From Betaproteobacteria bacterium (lineage in GTDB: Bacteria > Pseudomonadota > Gammaproteobacteria > Burkholderiales > SG8-39), in NCBI GenBank assembly GCA_005881575.1, contig VBCA01000028.1, positions 1 through 64,000 on the forward strand: a stretch of 64,000 bases of DNA. Direction: 5' to 3'. The notes below the pieces were generated by a model. It searched no databases, was not told the origin of the DNA, and worked only from the letters and a program-made list of their open reading frames with translations. This document shows, piece by piece, positions 43,070 through 52,274 of the stretch (position 1 is the stretch's first letter; the number at the start of each line of letters is the position of its first letter). Made by a program: the position numbers and the translations under genes.

Positions 43070-43531
43070 ATGAAAATCCGAACGCTAGCTTTTTCGGCTC
43101 AGGCACTTGCGCTTGGCGCGCTGCTCGCGACTCCCGCGTTGTGCGTTGCAGCCGACACCCCGGGCGGCAAAGCCACGGCAAAGGACGTCTCCAGGAAGGC
43201 TGACGAGACCAGTCGGGCGATCAAGGGTTACACGGTGGCCCAGCGCGACGAGGCCGTCACGCAGGCGAAGGCCGCGCTGGATGACGTGGACGCGCGCATC
43301 CGCCGGATGGAGCGGAAGCTGGACGGCGAATGGGACAAGATGGACGGGGCCGCCCGCAAGAAATCCCGCGCGGCCCTGAACGCGCTGCGCAGGGAACGCG
43401 GCGAGCTCGCCGAGTGGTACGGCGGGCTCAAGCACAGCTCCGCGGAATCATGGGAGCAGGTCAAGGCCGGGTTCGTGAAAAGCTACGAGGTGCTGAGAAA
43501 ATCCTTCGCCAAGGCGAGGAAGGAGCTCTAG
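43070..43531 (+). CDS. Exported coiled-coil stress protein (sll1863-like)
   Basis: A 153-residue protein with a signal peptide (MKIRTLAFSAQALALGALLA, cleavage near CVAAD). It is then nearly all helix and charged: QRDEAVTQAKAALDDVDARI, EWDKMDGAARKKSRAALNALRRERGELAEWYG and a C-terminal SYEVLRKSFAKARKEL. The last part resembles the small protein at 37679. GAGGAGA precedes the ATG. A decayed relative lies at 42543-42660. Role probably in envelope stress; not proven. Confidence 0.75.
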   Translation: MKIRTLAFSAQALALGALLATPALCVAADTPGGKATAKDVSRKADETSRAIKGYTVAQRDEAVTQAKAALDDVDARIRRMERKLDGEWDKMDGAARKKSRAALNALRRERGELAEWYGGLKHSSAESWEQVKAGFVKSYEVLRKSFAKARKEL

Positions 43532-43559
43532 CCCGGCTGCGTTGAGGGTCTGCTCTGCG

Positions 43560-43576
43560 TAGTCCTTTCAGCCCAT
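43560..43576. repeat. Imperfect 17-base direct repeat, copy 2
   Basis: TAGTCCTTTCAGCCCAT, partner of 43014-43030 with two mismatches. It lies between the coiled-coil gene stop (43531) and the DoxX gene end (43585). Confidence 0.35.
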
Positions 43577-43584
43577 GGTGGGAT

Positions 43585-43992
43585 TCAGGAGAGACCGAGC
43601 TTCGGGCCGAGCGCGGCCGCTCCGTCCCCGAGCAGGGCCAGCGCGAGCAGGCCTACGATCCAGAAAGCGGGATATTCCCAGCCGCCGTCCTTGTTGGTGA
43701 AGAGCCAGCCGGCCTTGCCGTGCACCAGCACGATCGTGCCGAGCATGAGCGGCACCAGCGCCAACGCCACCCAGCGAGTCTCGATGCCGAGGATGAGCAG
43801 GACGCCGCCGACGATTTCCGCCGCCATCGTCAGATACGCAACCTCAGCCGGGAGGCCGAGCGATTTGAAATATTGGGCGGTGCCTGAGGGCGTAAAGACC
43901 TTGACCTTCACCCAGGCATGAGCAAGGAACATCACGCCCAGCGCGAGGCGCAGAAGCAAGGCCGCACCCGCAGCCTGTTCGGGGTTGATCAC
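43585..43992 (-). CDS. DoxX family membrane protein
   Basis: A 135-residue protein with four hydrophobic segments and the DoxX-like pattern LLLRLALGVMFLAHAWVKVKVFTPSGTAQYFKSLGLPAEVAYLTMAAEIVGGVLLILG. The late HGKAGWLFTNKDGGWEYPAFWIVGLLALALLG is also typical. DoxX proteins are membrane partners of oxidoreductases, but the function is broadly unknown. A good GGAGGA site precedes the start. Confidence 0.9.
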   Translation of the reverse strand: MINPEQAAGAALLLRLALGVMFLAHAWVKVKVFTPSGTAQYFKSLGLPAEVAYLTMAAEIVGGVLLILGIETRWVALALVPLMLGTIVLVHGKAGWLFTNKDGGWEYPAFWIVGLLALALLGDGAAALGPKLGLS

Positions 43993-44101
43993 GGGAAATC
44001 CTCCTCTGGAATGGAACCGCGACTATCTTATGCCGATCCGTCGGAGCTCGAAGCCTTGAGAACGTGACGCGGGCGTTGCGGAAATAGATCGACTTGCCCC
44101 G

Positions 44102-46987
44102 CTACCCGCACACCCCCACCCAGCCGCAGGCGCTGCAGAAATCGCATCCGTCCTTCCTGATCACCGCGAAGTTGCTGCACTCGGGACATTTCATGCCTTT
44201 CATCTTCCGCGCGGCGCCGGGCGCGGGCGGCTCGAGCACGCCCATCGCCTGCACCGGGTAGCCTTCTTCGTCCAAGATGCCGAGCATGGCGTAGCGGTGG
44301 ATGATGAGGCGCGCGACGTACGACACGGTCGAGGGCCAGTTCTGCTGCTTCCGCGATCCCGGAGTGAAAGCCATAAAGTCGCCGAGCGGCTCGGGGTAGT
44401 TCAACAACTTGCGCAATTTCATCCCGATCCACGCCGGATCGACGACGCGCATGTCGAGCGACAGGATCTTGCACAGGCCGTCGAGCGAGCGCGGGTATTC
44501 GCCCGAAAGCCACATCGAGTAGGGACGCGTGACGCCCACGACGGAGCCGTCGTGCGTGGGCAGCGTGATCTCCTTCAAGCCCAGCACGAAGTCGTCGCGC
44601 CCGGCGGGATTGAGCACGTCAACCGTCCACGACATCGTGCCGTCGGCGCCGGTCTTCGGCTCCTTCAGGCTGAACATCGCGTCGAGCACCGGGCCGTGCT
44701 CTTCATCGGGCAGCGCGCTCAGCTGCTCGCACTGCCAGCGCACCAGCTGCGCGACCGCCGAGCACAGGCTCGGCATGCGCTTTTTTTCGCCGTGCGGCGG
44801 GAAGGGCATGTCGAAGGCGTCGTCGCCCGAAGTCTTGGCGAGCGTCTCGAGCTTCAGGCGCAGCCACGCCGGGTCGTTCGCACGCATGTCCATCGAGAGG
44901 GTCTTTGCCACGGCGCCGAGGCCGCGCGGCTGCTCGGCCCCGTTCACCCACGCCTCGAAGGGGTGCGCGCGCGTCTCGTTCTCCACGTGCCCGACGAAGA
45001 GTGCGAACTGCCCGTGCGGGTGCTCGATCATGTAGGTCCAGGCCGGGTTGCCTCCGGCGAGGTTGGGCCGGCCCGGCCAGCGCAAGGACGCAAGCACCGG
45101 CTCCGGCACCGCCTTGATCTCGATGCGGCGGTTGCGATCGGTGGCGACAAAGTCCTGCGGCCGAGACTCCTGCCCCACGGAAAGCACCGACCCGATGATG
45201 TTGTTCGGCCGATAAGTCGCGAGCCCCTTCAGCCCCGACTTCCACGCCTCGAAGTAGAGGCCCTGGAAATCCTCATAGGGGTAGGTTTCCGGCACGTTCA
45301 CCGTCTTGGAGATGCTCGTATCGACATAGGGCGCGACCGCGGCGACCATCCGCTCGTGCGCGGAGGCCGAGAGCTCGAGCGCGGTGACGAAGTACGGGGG
45401 CAGGGCGTTCACCTCCTCTCCGGCGCGCTTGTACAGGCGCCAGGCATAGTCCTCCACCGGGAATTCCTTCAGCGCCCCATCGGCCATGCGCTTCTTTCTC
45501 GTGTAAGTCCAGGAGAAGGGCGGCTCGATGCCGTTCGAGGCATTGTCCGCGAAGGCGAGGCTGATGGTGCCCGTGGGCGCGATCGAGAGGAGGTGCGAGT
45601 TGCGCATGCCCTGCCTGCGGATGAGCGCCTTCAGCTCCTGCGGCAGGCGCGCGGCGAAGCCCGAGCCGGAGAGGTACATGTCGGCGTTGAAGAGCGGGAA
45701 CGCGCCGCGCTCCTTGGCGAGATCGGAGGAGACGCGGTAGGCCCTATCGCGCATGAACTCCGAAATCCTCGCGGCCGTCGCGCGCGCGGCCTCCGTGTCG
45801 TAGCGCTGGCGCAGCATGATGAGCGTGTCGCCGAGCCCCGTGAAGCCTAGGCCCACGCGGCGCTTCGCCATCGCCTCGTCGCGCTGCGCCTGGAGCGGCC
45901 AGGCGGTGACGTCGAGCACGTTGTCCAGCATGCGCACCGAGACTTCGACCACCTCGCCGAAACGCTCGTAGTCGAACGCGGCCTTATCCGAGAACGCGTG
46001 GCTCACGAAGCGGGTGAGGTTGATCGAACCGAGGCAGCAGCAGCCGTAGGCCGGCAGGGGTTGTTCTGCGCACGGGTTCGTCGCCTCGATCGCCTCGCAG
46101 TAATTGAGATTGTTGTCCTGATTCATACGATCGATGAACAGGATCCCCGGCTCGGCGTGATCGTAGGTCGACCGCATGATCTGGTCCCACAGCTCGCGGG
46201 CGCGCGGCTTCGCGTACACCCACAGGCCGTCTTCTCTCTGGTAGACGGGGGAGGAGGGGTCCTGTTTTCCACTTTGAGCGCCGGCCGCGATCGTATCCGC
46301 GTGCGGCCGTGCCTTGTGCACCAGCTCGATCTTGGCGTCGTCCTCGACCGCCCGCATGAAGGCATCGGTGACGCCGACCGAGATGTTGAAGTTGGCGAGG
46401 TCCCCCCGGTCCTTGGCGTGGATGAATTCCTCGACGTCGGGATGGTCGCAGCGTAGCACGCCCATCTGCGCGCCGCGGCGCGCCCCGGCCGATTCCACCG
46501 TCTCGCAGGAGCGGTCGAACACGCGCATGTAGGACACCGGGCCGCTCGCGCGCGAGCGCGTGCCCTTCACCTCCGCGCCCTTGGGGCGGATGGCGGAGAA
46601 GTCGTAGCCGACTCCACCCCCGCGGCGCATGGTTTCGGCGGCTTCCTGCAGGGCGGTGTAGATGCCGGGCTTGCCGTCCACGACCTCCGAGATCGAATCG
46701 CCCACCGGCTGCACGAAGCAGTTGATGAGCGTGGCCTGCATCGGGATGCCGGCGGCGGAATTGATGCGGCCGGCGGGGATGAAGCCGGCTTCCATCGCCT
46801 CGTAGAAGCGCTGCTCCCAGTGGGCGCGCTCGTCCTCGCGTTCGGCCGCGGCGAGGGCGCGCGCCACGCGAGCCCTCACGTCCGCTATGGTCTGCTCCTT
46901 GTCCTTGGCGTATTTCTCGAGCAGAGCCTCGCGGCAGATCGCCTGCTCGGGAATGGCCTCGGCGACCGGGGAAAGGGGTTCGATCAT
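44102..46987 (-). CDS. nrdJ: Class II (vitamin B12-dependent) ribonucleotide reductase
   Basis: A 961-residue adenosylcobalamin-dependent ribonucleotide reductase. Catalytic elements include the N-terminal [33 protein letters not shown], the [21 protein letters not shown] segment and the [12 protein letters not shown] loop. The C-terminus has a paired-cysteine zinc-like motif ([20 protein letters not shown]). A roughly 12-residue insert ([12 protein letters not shown]) lies before the [14 protein letters not shown] strand. The ATG at 46987 is chosen; GTG at 46999 is possible. A LexA-like box lies 60-80 bases upstream. No B12 riboswitch was recognised upstream. Confidence 0.94.
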   Translation of the reverse strand: MIEPLSPVAEAIPEQAICREALLEKYAKDKEQTIADVRARVARALAAAEREDERAHWEQRFYEAMEAGFIPAGRINSAAGIPMQATLINCFVQPVGDSISEVVDGKPGIYTALQEAAETMRRGGGVGYDFSAIRPKGAEVKGTRSRASGPVSYMRVFDRSCETVESAGARRGAQMGVLRCDHPDVEEFIHAKDRGDLANFNISVGVTDAFMRAVEDDAKIELVHKARPHADTIAAGAQSGKQDPSSPVYQREDGLWVYAKPRARELWDQIMRSTYDHAEPGILFIDRMNQDNNLNYCEAIEATNPCAEQPLPAYGCCCLGSINLTRFVSHAFSDKAAFDYERFGEVVEVSVRMLDNVLDVTAWPLQAQRDEAMAKRRVGLGFTGLGDTLIMLRQRYDTEAARATAARISEFMRDRAYRVSSDLAKERGAFPLFNADMYLSGSGFAARLPQELKALIRRQGMRNSHLLSIAPTGTISLAFADNASNGIEPPFSWTYTRKKRMADGALKEFPVEDYAWRLYKRAGEEVNALPPYFVTALELSASAHERMVAAVAPYVDTSISKTVNVPETYPYEDFQGLYFEAWKSGLKGLATYRPNNIIGSVLSVGQESRPQDFVATDRNRRIEIKAVPEPVLASLRWPGRPNLAGGNPAWTYMIEHPHGQFALFVGHVENETRAHPFEAWVNGAEQPRGLGAVAKTLSMDMRANDPAWLRLKLETLAKTSGDDAFDMPFPPHGEKKRMPSLCSAVAQLVRWQCEQLSALPDEEHGPVLDAMFSLKEPKTGADGTMSWTVDVLNPAGRDDFVLGLKEITLPTHDGSVVGVTRPYSMWLSGEYPRSLDGLCKILSLDMRVVDPAWIGMKLRKLLNYPEPLGDFMAFTPGSRKQQNWPSTVSYVARLIIHRYAMLGILDEEGYPVQAMGVLEPPAPGAARKMKGMKCPECSNFAVIRKDGCDFCSACGWVGVCG

Positions 46988-47047
46988 GATGCCTGTCACT
47001 CTATATGGGGTTGAAGGCCTCGGCTTGGTCGGCTGACCGCCGGGTAT

Positions 47048-47067
47048 TACTGTGATTACATACAGTA
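47048..47067. promoter_or_regulatory. LexA (SOS) box-like palindrome in the nrdJ/pirin divergent region
   Basis: TACTGTGATTACATACAGTA contains CTGT-N8-ACAG with exact outer symmetry, the layout of proteobacterial LexA sites (consensus TACTGTATATATATACAGTA; 16 of 20 bases match). It is 61 bases upstream of the nrdJ ATG at 46987 and 143 bases before the pirin ATG at 47210. LexA repression of nrdJ is therefore plausible, not shown. No other such site was found in this window. Confidence 0.6.
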
Positions 47068-47209
47068 TATGTCGGGTACGGGCTTACGGCAAGCCCGTGA
47101 TGCGACAGAGCGGCCGCGAATTGTACCGGCGGGCGCGCTCGGGGGGCGACTCGGGGGCTTGTTCACGTACCATACGTCCCCATATTCCCCTTTTCGGGAG
47201 AAGAAAGCC

Positions 47210-48106
47210 ATGGCATCGGGCACGAGCACCGTCCGCGAACCCACCCGCATCGTCATCGCGCACCGCCAGCGCGAGGGGGCAGGCTTCATCGTGCGCCGGC
47301 CTGTGCCGACCCCGGGACTGGACGTGGTCGATCCGTTCCTGCTGCTCGACGAGATGGGGCCGGTCGACTACGGCCCCGGCGAGGCGGTCGGCGCGCCCGA
47401 TCATCCGCATCGCGGCTTCGAGACCATCACTTACATGCTGGAGGGCGAGTTCGAGCACGAGGACTCGGCGGGCCACCGCGGCGTGCTGCGCCCGGGCGAC
47501 GTTCAGTGGATGACCGCAGGCGCGGGCATCGTGCATTCTGAGACGCCTTCGGACAGGATTCGCGAGAAGGGCGGCCGAGTGCACGGCTTCCAGATCTGGG
47601 TGAACTTGCCCGCGAAGCTGAAGATGACCCGGCCGCGCTACCAGGAGGTTTCGGCCGGCAAGATTCCCGAGGCAAAGAGCGCGGACGGGCGCGCGCGGGT
47701 GCGCGTGATAGCAGGCGAGGCCCTGGGCACGCACGCCGTGATCGACACGCACATTCCCATCGTCTATCAGGACTGGACGGTCGAACCGGGCGCCGATGTC
47801 ACTGTCGCCCTTTCGCGCGAGCAACAGGCGATGGCGTACGTATTCCAAGGCGCGGTGCTCGTCGGAAACGAAGGCAAGGAGATTCGCGACGGGCAGCTCG
47901 CGCTTCTCGGGCCGGGGGATGCCGTGCGCTTTCGCGGTGCTTCGGGTGGAGCCCGGTTGCTGCTGCTCGCAGGCGTACCGATCGCCGAGCCCGTCGCCCG
48001 CTACGGTCCGTTCGTGATGAACACGCAGGAGGAGATCGTGCAGGCCGTGCGCGACTACCAGAGCGGCCGCATGGGCGAGATCACGCGCACGGCGGAAGTC
48101 CGGTAA
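47210..48106 (+). CDS. Pirin family protein
   Basis: A 298-residue bicupin pirin. The N-terminal cupin shows DVVDPFLLLDEMGPVDYGPG, PDHPHRGFETITYMLEGEFEHED and VQWMTAGAGIVHSE (metal-binding His/Glu). The C-terminal half contains QDWTVEPGADV and PIAEPVARYGPFVMNTQEEI. Some pirins have quercetinase activity, others act as redox sensors. The ATG at 47210 fits the family start; 47 more in-frame codons to 47069 look unrelated. It is divergent from nrdJ. Confidence 0.95.
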   Translation: MASGTSTVREPTRIVIAHRQREGAGFIVRRPVPTPGLDVVDPFLLLDEMGPVDYGPGEAVGAPDHPHRGFETITYMLEGEFEHEDSAGHRGVLRPGDVQWMTAGAGIVHSETPSDRIREKGGRVHGFQIWVNLPAKLKMTRPRYQEVSAGKIPEAKSADGRARVRVIAGEALGTHAVIDTHIPIVYQDWTVEPGADVTVALSREQQAMAYVFQGAVLVGNEGKEIRDGQLALLGPGDAVRFRGASGGARLLLLAGVPIAEPVARYGPFVMNTQEEIVQAVRDYQSGRMGEITRTAEVR

Positions 48107-48121
48107 CCCGGCCGGGGCCGC

Positions 48122-51100
48122 CTACCCGGGCGTCTCGCCTGTCCGCCGGAAGGCTTCGCGTATTTCCGCCGACAGCCGGGCGGCGCCCCAGTCCTTCGAC
48201 AGGAATTTGTGGATGCCCGCTTCATTCACCGCGTCCGCGACGGAGGCCAGGTCGCTCGCGCCGCTCGCCACGATCCGAACCGCTCCCGGGTAGAGCTTGC
48301 GCACGCTCGTCAGGAATCTCACCCCGTCCATGCCCGGCATGCTCTGGTCGCTGATGACAATGCCGATCTTGTGCCGGGTGAGTAGGTCGAAGGCGGCCTG
48401 AGCGCTGCGCGCGGTCAACACGCGGTAACCGTCGGGTCGCAATGCCCTAGCCATCCGTTCTAGATCGTCCTCGTTGTCGTCTACGATCAGCACGGCCGAA
48501 GCGGCGGCGGGTTCCTCTGCGGCAGGCAGCTGCAGGCGGCGATCCTCGGCCAGGAGCCGAGTGCTATCTTCGAGGCTTTGCGGCCGCGCGAAGTAGTAAC
48601 CCTGCATTTCGTCGCAGCCGTGGGACCGCAGAAAACGCAGCTGCGCCTCGGTTTCGACGCCTTCGGCCACCACCTTGAGCTTGAGGTTGTGCGCGAGGCT
48701 GATGATTGCCACGATAATCTCCGCATCCTCGGGCTCGGTGGTTGCATCGCGCACGAAGCTGCCGTCGATCTTGAGCTTGTCGAGCGGGAAGCGCCTGAGG
48801 TAGGCGAGGCTGGAGTAGCCGGTGCCGAAATCGTCCACCGACAGAGTCACGCCGGAGGCCTTGAGGGTGGTCAGCACCCGGACCGTTTCCTCGGCGTCTT
48901 TCATGAGCAGCGACTCGGTCAGTTCGATCTCGATCAGCGCCGGATCGAGGCCGGCACCCCGGATGATCCGCGAGATGACTGCATCGAGATTCTTTTGCTG
49001 GAATTGCCGCGCCGACACGTTGACCGAGACCGGGCGGGGCTTGATTCCCTGTCTCTGCCACTCCTTGATCTGCGCGCACACGGTCTGCAGCACCCATTCG
49101 CCCACCGGAAGGATCAGGCCCGTGTCTTCGAGGATGGGGATGAACTGGCCCGGCGAGACCAGGCCCTGCTGCGGATCCTGCCAGCGCAGCAGCGCTTCGA
49201 AGCCGTTGATGGAGCCGGTCGCGAGGTCGGCCTTGGGCTGGTAGTGCAAAAGGAACTCGTTGCGCTCGAGCGCCCCGCGCAGCCGCGCATCCAGCTGCAG
49301 GCGTCGCGAGGCCTTGTCCATCTCCGGCAGATAGAACTGATAGTTGTTGCGCCCCTGCTCCTTCGCCCGGTACATCGCCGCATCGGCGTTTTTCAGCAGC
49401 AGTTCCGCGTCGCCGCCGTCCTGAGGATGAATTGCGATGCCGATGCTCGCTGAAATGTAGGTCTCGTGCCCGTCCAGATCGAATTGCGCCGATAGGGCGG
49501 CGTTTACCTTTTGCGCGACCAACCCGGCGTCTTCCGACTTGGCCAGGCTTGCAAGCACAAGGGCGAACTCGTCTCCGCCCAGGCGGCCGATGACATCCGT
49601 GCTGCGCACGCATTTCTGCAAGCGCTCTCCGACTTGAATGAGCAGTTGATCGCCGGTGGCGTGTCCGAAGGTGTCGTTGACGTATTTGAACCGGTCGAGG
49701 TCGATGTACATGCAGCCGATCGACCGGCCGTCCTGCGGGGATTGCGCCAGCATCTGAACGAGGCGGTCGTGCAGCATGTGACGGTTCGGCAGTCGCGTGA
49801 GCGTGTCGTTTTGCGCGAGATAGGCGAGCCGGTCCTCGGAGCGCTTGCGCTCGGTGAGATCGCGGGTGACCTTGCCGAAGCCGCGCAGCGTCCCCGAGTC
49901 GTCGCGCAGCGCGGTGATGACGACGTTGGCCCAGAAACGCGCCCCGTCCTTGCGCAGGCGCCAGCCTTCGTCTTCGAAGCGTCCCTCGGCTGAGGCGATT
50001 TCCAGCCCGTGTTGGGGCTTGCCGCGCGCGAGGTCCTCCGCAGGATAGAACCGGGAGAAATGCTGGCCGATGATCTCTTCGGCGCGATATCCCTTGATCC
50101 GCTCCGCCCCGGCGTTCCAGCTCGCGATGTGGCCCTTCGGGTCCAGCATGATGATGGCGTAGTCGGTGACGCTGTCGATCACCAGGCGAAAGCGCATTTC
50201 GCTTTCCTGCAACCGGCCCTCGGCCGCCTTCCTCCCGGCGATGTCCTCCCGGAGGGCGCGGTTGGCTCGCTCGAGATCGAGCGTGCGCTCGCGCACCCTG
50301 GACTCGAGCTCGTCGCGCTTCCTGCGCAATTCCTCGGCGACGCGACCGCGCTCGCGCAGCACAGCGCTGAGCACGAGCCCGGTGGTCACCACGATGCTGA
50401 TGAATCCCAGCATCAGGAGCAGCGATTCGCTGACCGCGGCCAGCGCGAAAGGCCCGCGCTTTTCGACTGTGAACGCGACGGCCGCCGCGCACACGGCCAC
50501 GATCACTGCTGTGACGCCGCGCTGGTTGAAGCGGAAGGCAGCCCAGATCACGAACCCCAGGATCAAGAACGGCCACTGATAGGGAGCGGCGGTTTGGCTT
50601 CGGTAGCCGAACACCGCGTAGAGGCCGGCGAGCAGGAGGAGAGCGAAGCAGGCTGCCTCGAGTTTCCCCGACGGCGGCGAAGCCTCCGCGCCGCGCACGC
50701 TCCAGCTGAGGATCAGCGGGGTGACGACGGCGATCCCGGAGACGTCGCCCTGCCACCAAGTCCACCAGTTCGCGAGGATTTGGGGTGACGACAGCCCATG
50801 GCCGAAGACCAGCGGCGTCATTCCCATCGTGGCGGCGACGCTTGTGCTCAAGGCCGAAAAGGCGATGAATTTGACGACATCCTCGCCGCGCTCGAAGCGG
50901 TAGGGCACGCCGATGAAACGACGTATCAGCGTCGCTCCGGCGAGCGCCTCGAGCGTGTTGCCGGTGCCGATAAGGGCCGATGCAAGCCACGAGGTTTCGA
51001 CGGTGAGATTGGCGAGCGCCGCGCCGATCCAGACCCCGGGCCAGACGCGGTTTCCGAGCACGAGCGTCGCCGCGAGCGCGATGCCCGAAGGCGGCCACAC

Positions 51101-51283
51101 TGCGGTGGCGTAGCCGGGCGGGATGGCGAGCAGCAGCGAGAGCTTGGCCGCGGCGAAATACACCGCCGCGAGCAGGCCCGCCTGCGCCCAAACCGGAACC
51201 CGTCGAACGGAGCCTATGGGATCGTTCACGCTGTGCTCCCCGACCACAATGCAATTTTGCGGCAAATCATACGCTCTATCCAT
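48122..51283 (-). CDS. MASE1-PAS-GGDEF-EAL-REC cyclic-di-GMP signalling protein
   Basis: A 1053-residue protein. MASE1 with about eight transmembrane segments spans 28-310; a coiled-coil (315-355) and PAS domain (360-480) follow. GGDEF is at 569-573, with an RxxD inhibitory site at 560-563. EAL is intact (GFEALLRW near 696, DDFGTGYS at 817-824). A C-terminal receiver occupies about 930-1045 with phospho-acceptor Asp979 and the conserved Lys in FLSKDW. Both synthase and phosphodiesterase motifs look active. Start ATG 51283 has GGAG upstream; GTG 51229 is an alternative. The PAS domain closely resembles one in the histidine kinase at 60483. Confidence 0.93.
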   Translation of the reverse strand: MDRAYDLPQNCIVVGEHSVNDPIGSVRRVPVWAQAGLLAAVYFAAAKLSLLLAIPPGYATAVWPPSGIALAATLVLGNRVWPGVWIGAALANLTVETSWLASALIGTGNTLEALAGATLIRRFIGVPYRFERGEDVVKFIAFSALSTSVAATMGMTPLVFGHGLSSPQILANWWTWWQGDVSGIAVVTPLILSWSVRGAEASPPSGKLEAACFALLLLAGLYAVFGYRSQTAAPYQWPFLILGFVIWAAFRFNQRGVTAVIVAVCAAAVAFTVEKRGPFALAAVSESLLLMLGFISIVVTTGLVLSAVLRERGRVAEELRRKRDELESRVRERTLDLERANRALREDIAGRKAAEGRLQESEMRFRLVIDSVTDYAIIMLDPKGHIASWNAGAERIKGYRAEEIIGQHFSRFYPAEDLARGKPQHGLEIASAEGRFEDEGWRLRKDGARFWANVVITALRDDSGTLRGFGKVTRDLTERKRSEDRLAYLAQNDTLTRLPNRHMLHDRLVQMLAQSPQDGRSIGCMYIDLDRFKYVNDTFGHATGDQLLIQVGERLQKCVRSTDVIGRLGGDEFALVLASLAKSEDAGLVAQKVNAALSAQFDLDGHETYISASIGIAIHPQDGGDAELLLKNADAAMYRAKEQGRNNYQFYLPEMDKASRRLQLDARLRGALERNEFLLHYQPKADLATGSINGFEALLRWQDPQQGLVSPGQFIPILEDTGLILPVGEWVLQTVCAQIKEWQRQGIKPRPVSVNVSARQFQQKNLDAVISRIIRGAGLDPALIEIELTESLLMKDAEETVRVLTTLKASGVTLSVDDFGTGYSSLAYLRRFPLDKLKIDGSFVRDATTEPEDAEIIVAIISLAHNLKLKVVAEGVETEAQLRFLRSHGCDEMQGYYFARPQSLEDSTRLLAEDRRLQLPAAEEPAAASAVLIVDDNEDDLERMARALRPDGYRVLTARSAQAAFDLLTRHKIGIVISDQSMPGMDGVRFLTSVRKLYPGAVRIVASGASDLASVADAVNEAGIHKFLSKDWGAARLSAEIREAFRRTGETPG

Positions 51284-51347
51284 CCCCGCTCCGCAGGGGA
51301 CTCGGTTCGGCTTGGCGCCGTGACCTTGGAACTGAGACAATCGCGCC

Positions 51348-51686
51348 GTGAATTTCGACACGTTCATCGGCCAGCTCTCGAAGGACTGGGAGTGGCTTTC
51401 GTTCGTGACGCGGTATTGCGCGGGGCGGAACATCGACAAGCCGCTCTGCGAAGATTTCATGTGGGGCGCGCTCGCGGCTGCCGCGCTCGTCGTCGTGATC
51501 GTCGCCTGGTGGATCCTGGGCAAGATCGCGAAAGCCCATGAAAGCTGGAAGCATCGAAGGATGCTCGCCAAGGTCGCCGACGCGGAGACCATGAACAAGT
51601 ACCGATGGTCCGGTCACGATTTGCCCGAAGCCTTGACTTCTTCCGATCGGCGCGCCGCGAAGTCCCGAAAGCCCGAAAAATCGTGA
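51348..51686 (+). CDS. Small single-pass membrane protein, unknown
   Basis: A 112-residue protein starting with GTG at 51348. The N-terminal 37 residues are soluble (NFDTFIGQLSKDWEWLSFVTRYCAG), a strong transmembrane helix covers about 39-60, and a positively charged tail follows with a Lys/Arg-rich end. No family is recognised. It is divergent from the c-di-GMP protein gene, 64 bases apart, and precedes the PNPOx-like gene by 17 bases. Confidence 0.65.
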   Translation: MNFDTFIGQLSKDWEWLSFVTRYCAGRNIDKPLCEDFMWGALAAAALVVVIVAWWILGKIAKAHESWKHRRMLAKVADAETMNKYRWSGHDLPEALTSSDRRAAKSRKPEKS

Positions 51687-51703
51687 GATAGCGGAGGTTG
51701 ACT

Positions 51704-52255
51704 ATGAGCGGCTCACCCCAGGTGCGGCGGGCGGACAAGCTGATGACGGAGGAACGCGCGCGCGAGACGCTCGAGCGGGGCTTCTGCGGCCGGCTCGCCA
51801 CCGTCGGCGAAGACGGCTGGCCCTACTGCGTGCCGCTCCTCTATGTCTGCATGGACGGCGAGATCTTCGTGCACAACACGCGGGCGAAGGGCCACCTGCG
51901 CGCGAACGTCGATCGCGAGCCGCGGGTCTGCTTCGAGATCGACGAAGCCGGCGAGGTGTTCGCCTACGGCCGCTTCGAATGCGATTCCACGGTCGAGTAC
52001 CGCAGCGTGATCGTGTTCGGCAGGATCCGCGTCGTCGAGGACCTTGCGACGCGTCAACGCTTCTTCGACGCGCTGATGGCGAAGTACGCCCGAAAGGACT
52101 GGGAGCGCCCGAAGGGCTTTTATCCGCGCATCGACCAGATCACGCTGTACGCGATCGCGGTCGAGCGCATGAGCGGCAAGGAGACGCCTTTGCCTGCAGT
52201 CTCGCAGCGCTGGCCCGCGGTAGACCACACCAAGTCGCCGAACGCGCGAGTGTAG
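51704..52255 (+). CDS. Pyridoxamine 5'-phosphate oxidase-like flavin-binding protein (NimA-type)
   Basis: A 183-residue split-barrel protein. The start MTEERARETLERGFCGRLATVGEDGWPYCVPLLYV and the KGHLRANVDREPRVCFEID segment fit the FMN- or F420-binding PNPOx-like group, near nitroimidazole-resistance-type proteins. The ATG at 51704 has GGAGG seven bases upstream, better than the TTG at 51698. TerC follows after 19 bases. Confidence 0.88.
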   Translation: MSGSPQVRRADKLMTEERARETLERGFCGRLATVGEDGWPYCVPLLYVCMDGEIFVHNTRAKGHLRANVDREPRVCFEIDEAGEVFAYGRFECDSTVEYRSVIVFGRIRVVEDLATRQRFFDALMAKYARKDWERPKGFYPRIDQITLYAIAVERMSGKETPLPAVSQRWPAVDHTKSPNARV

Positions 52256-52274
52256 GCATTCCGGGGACTTTCCG

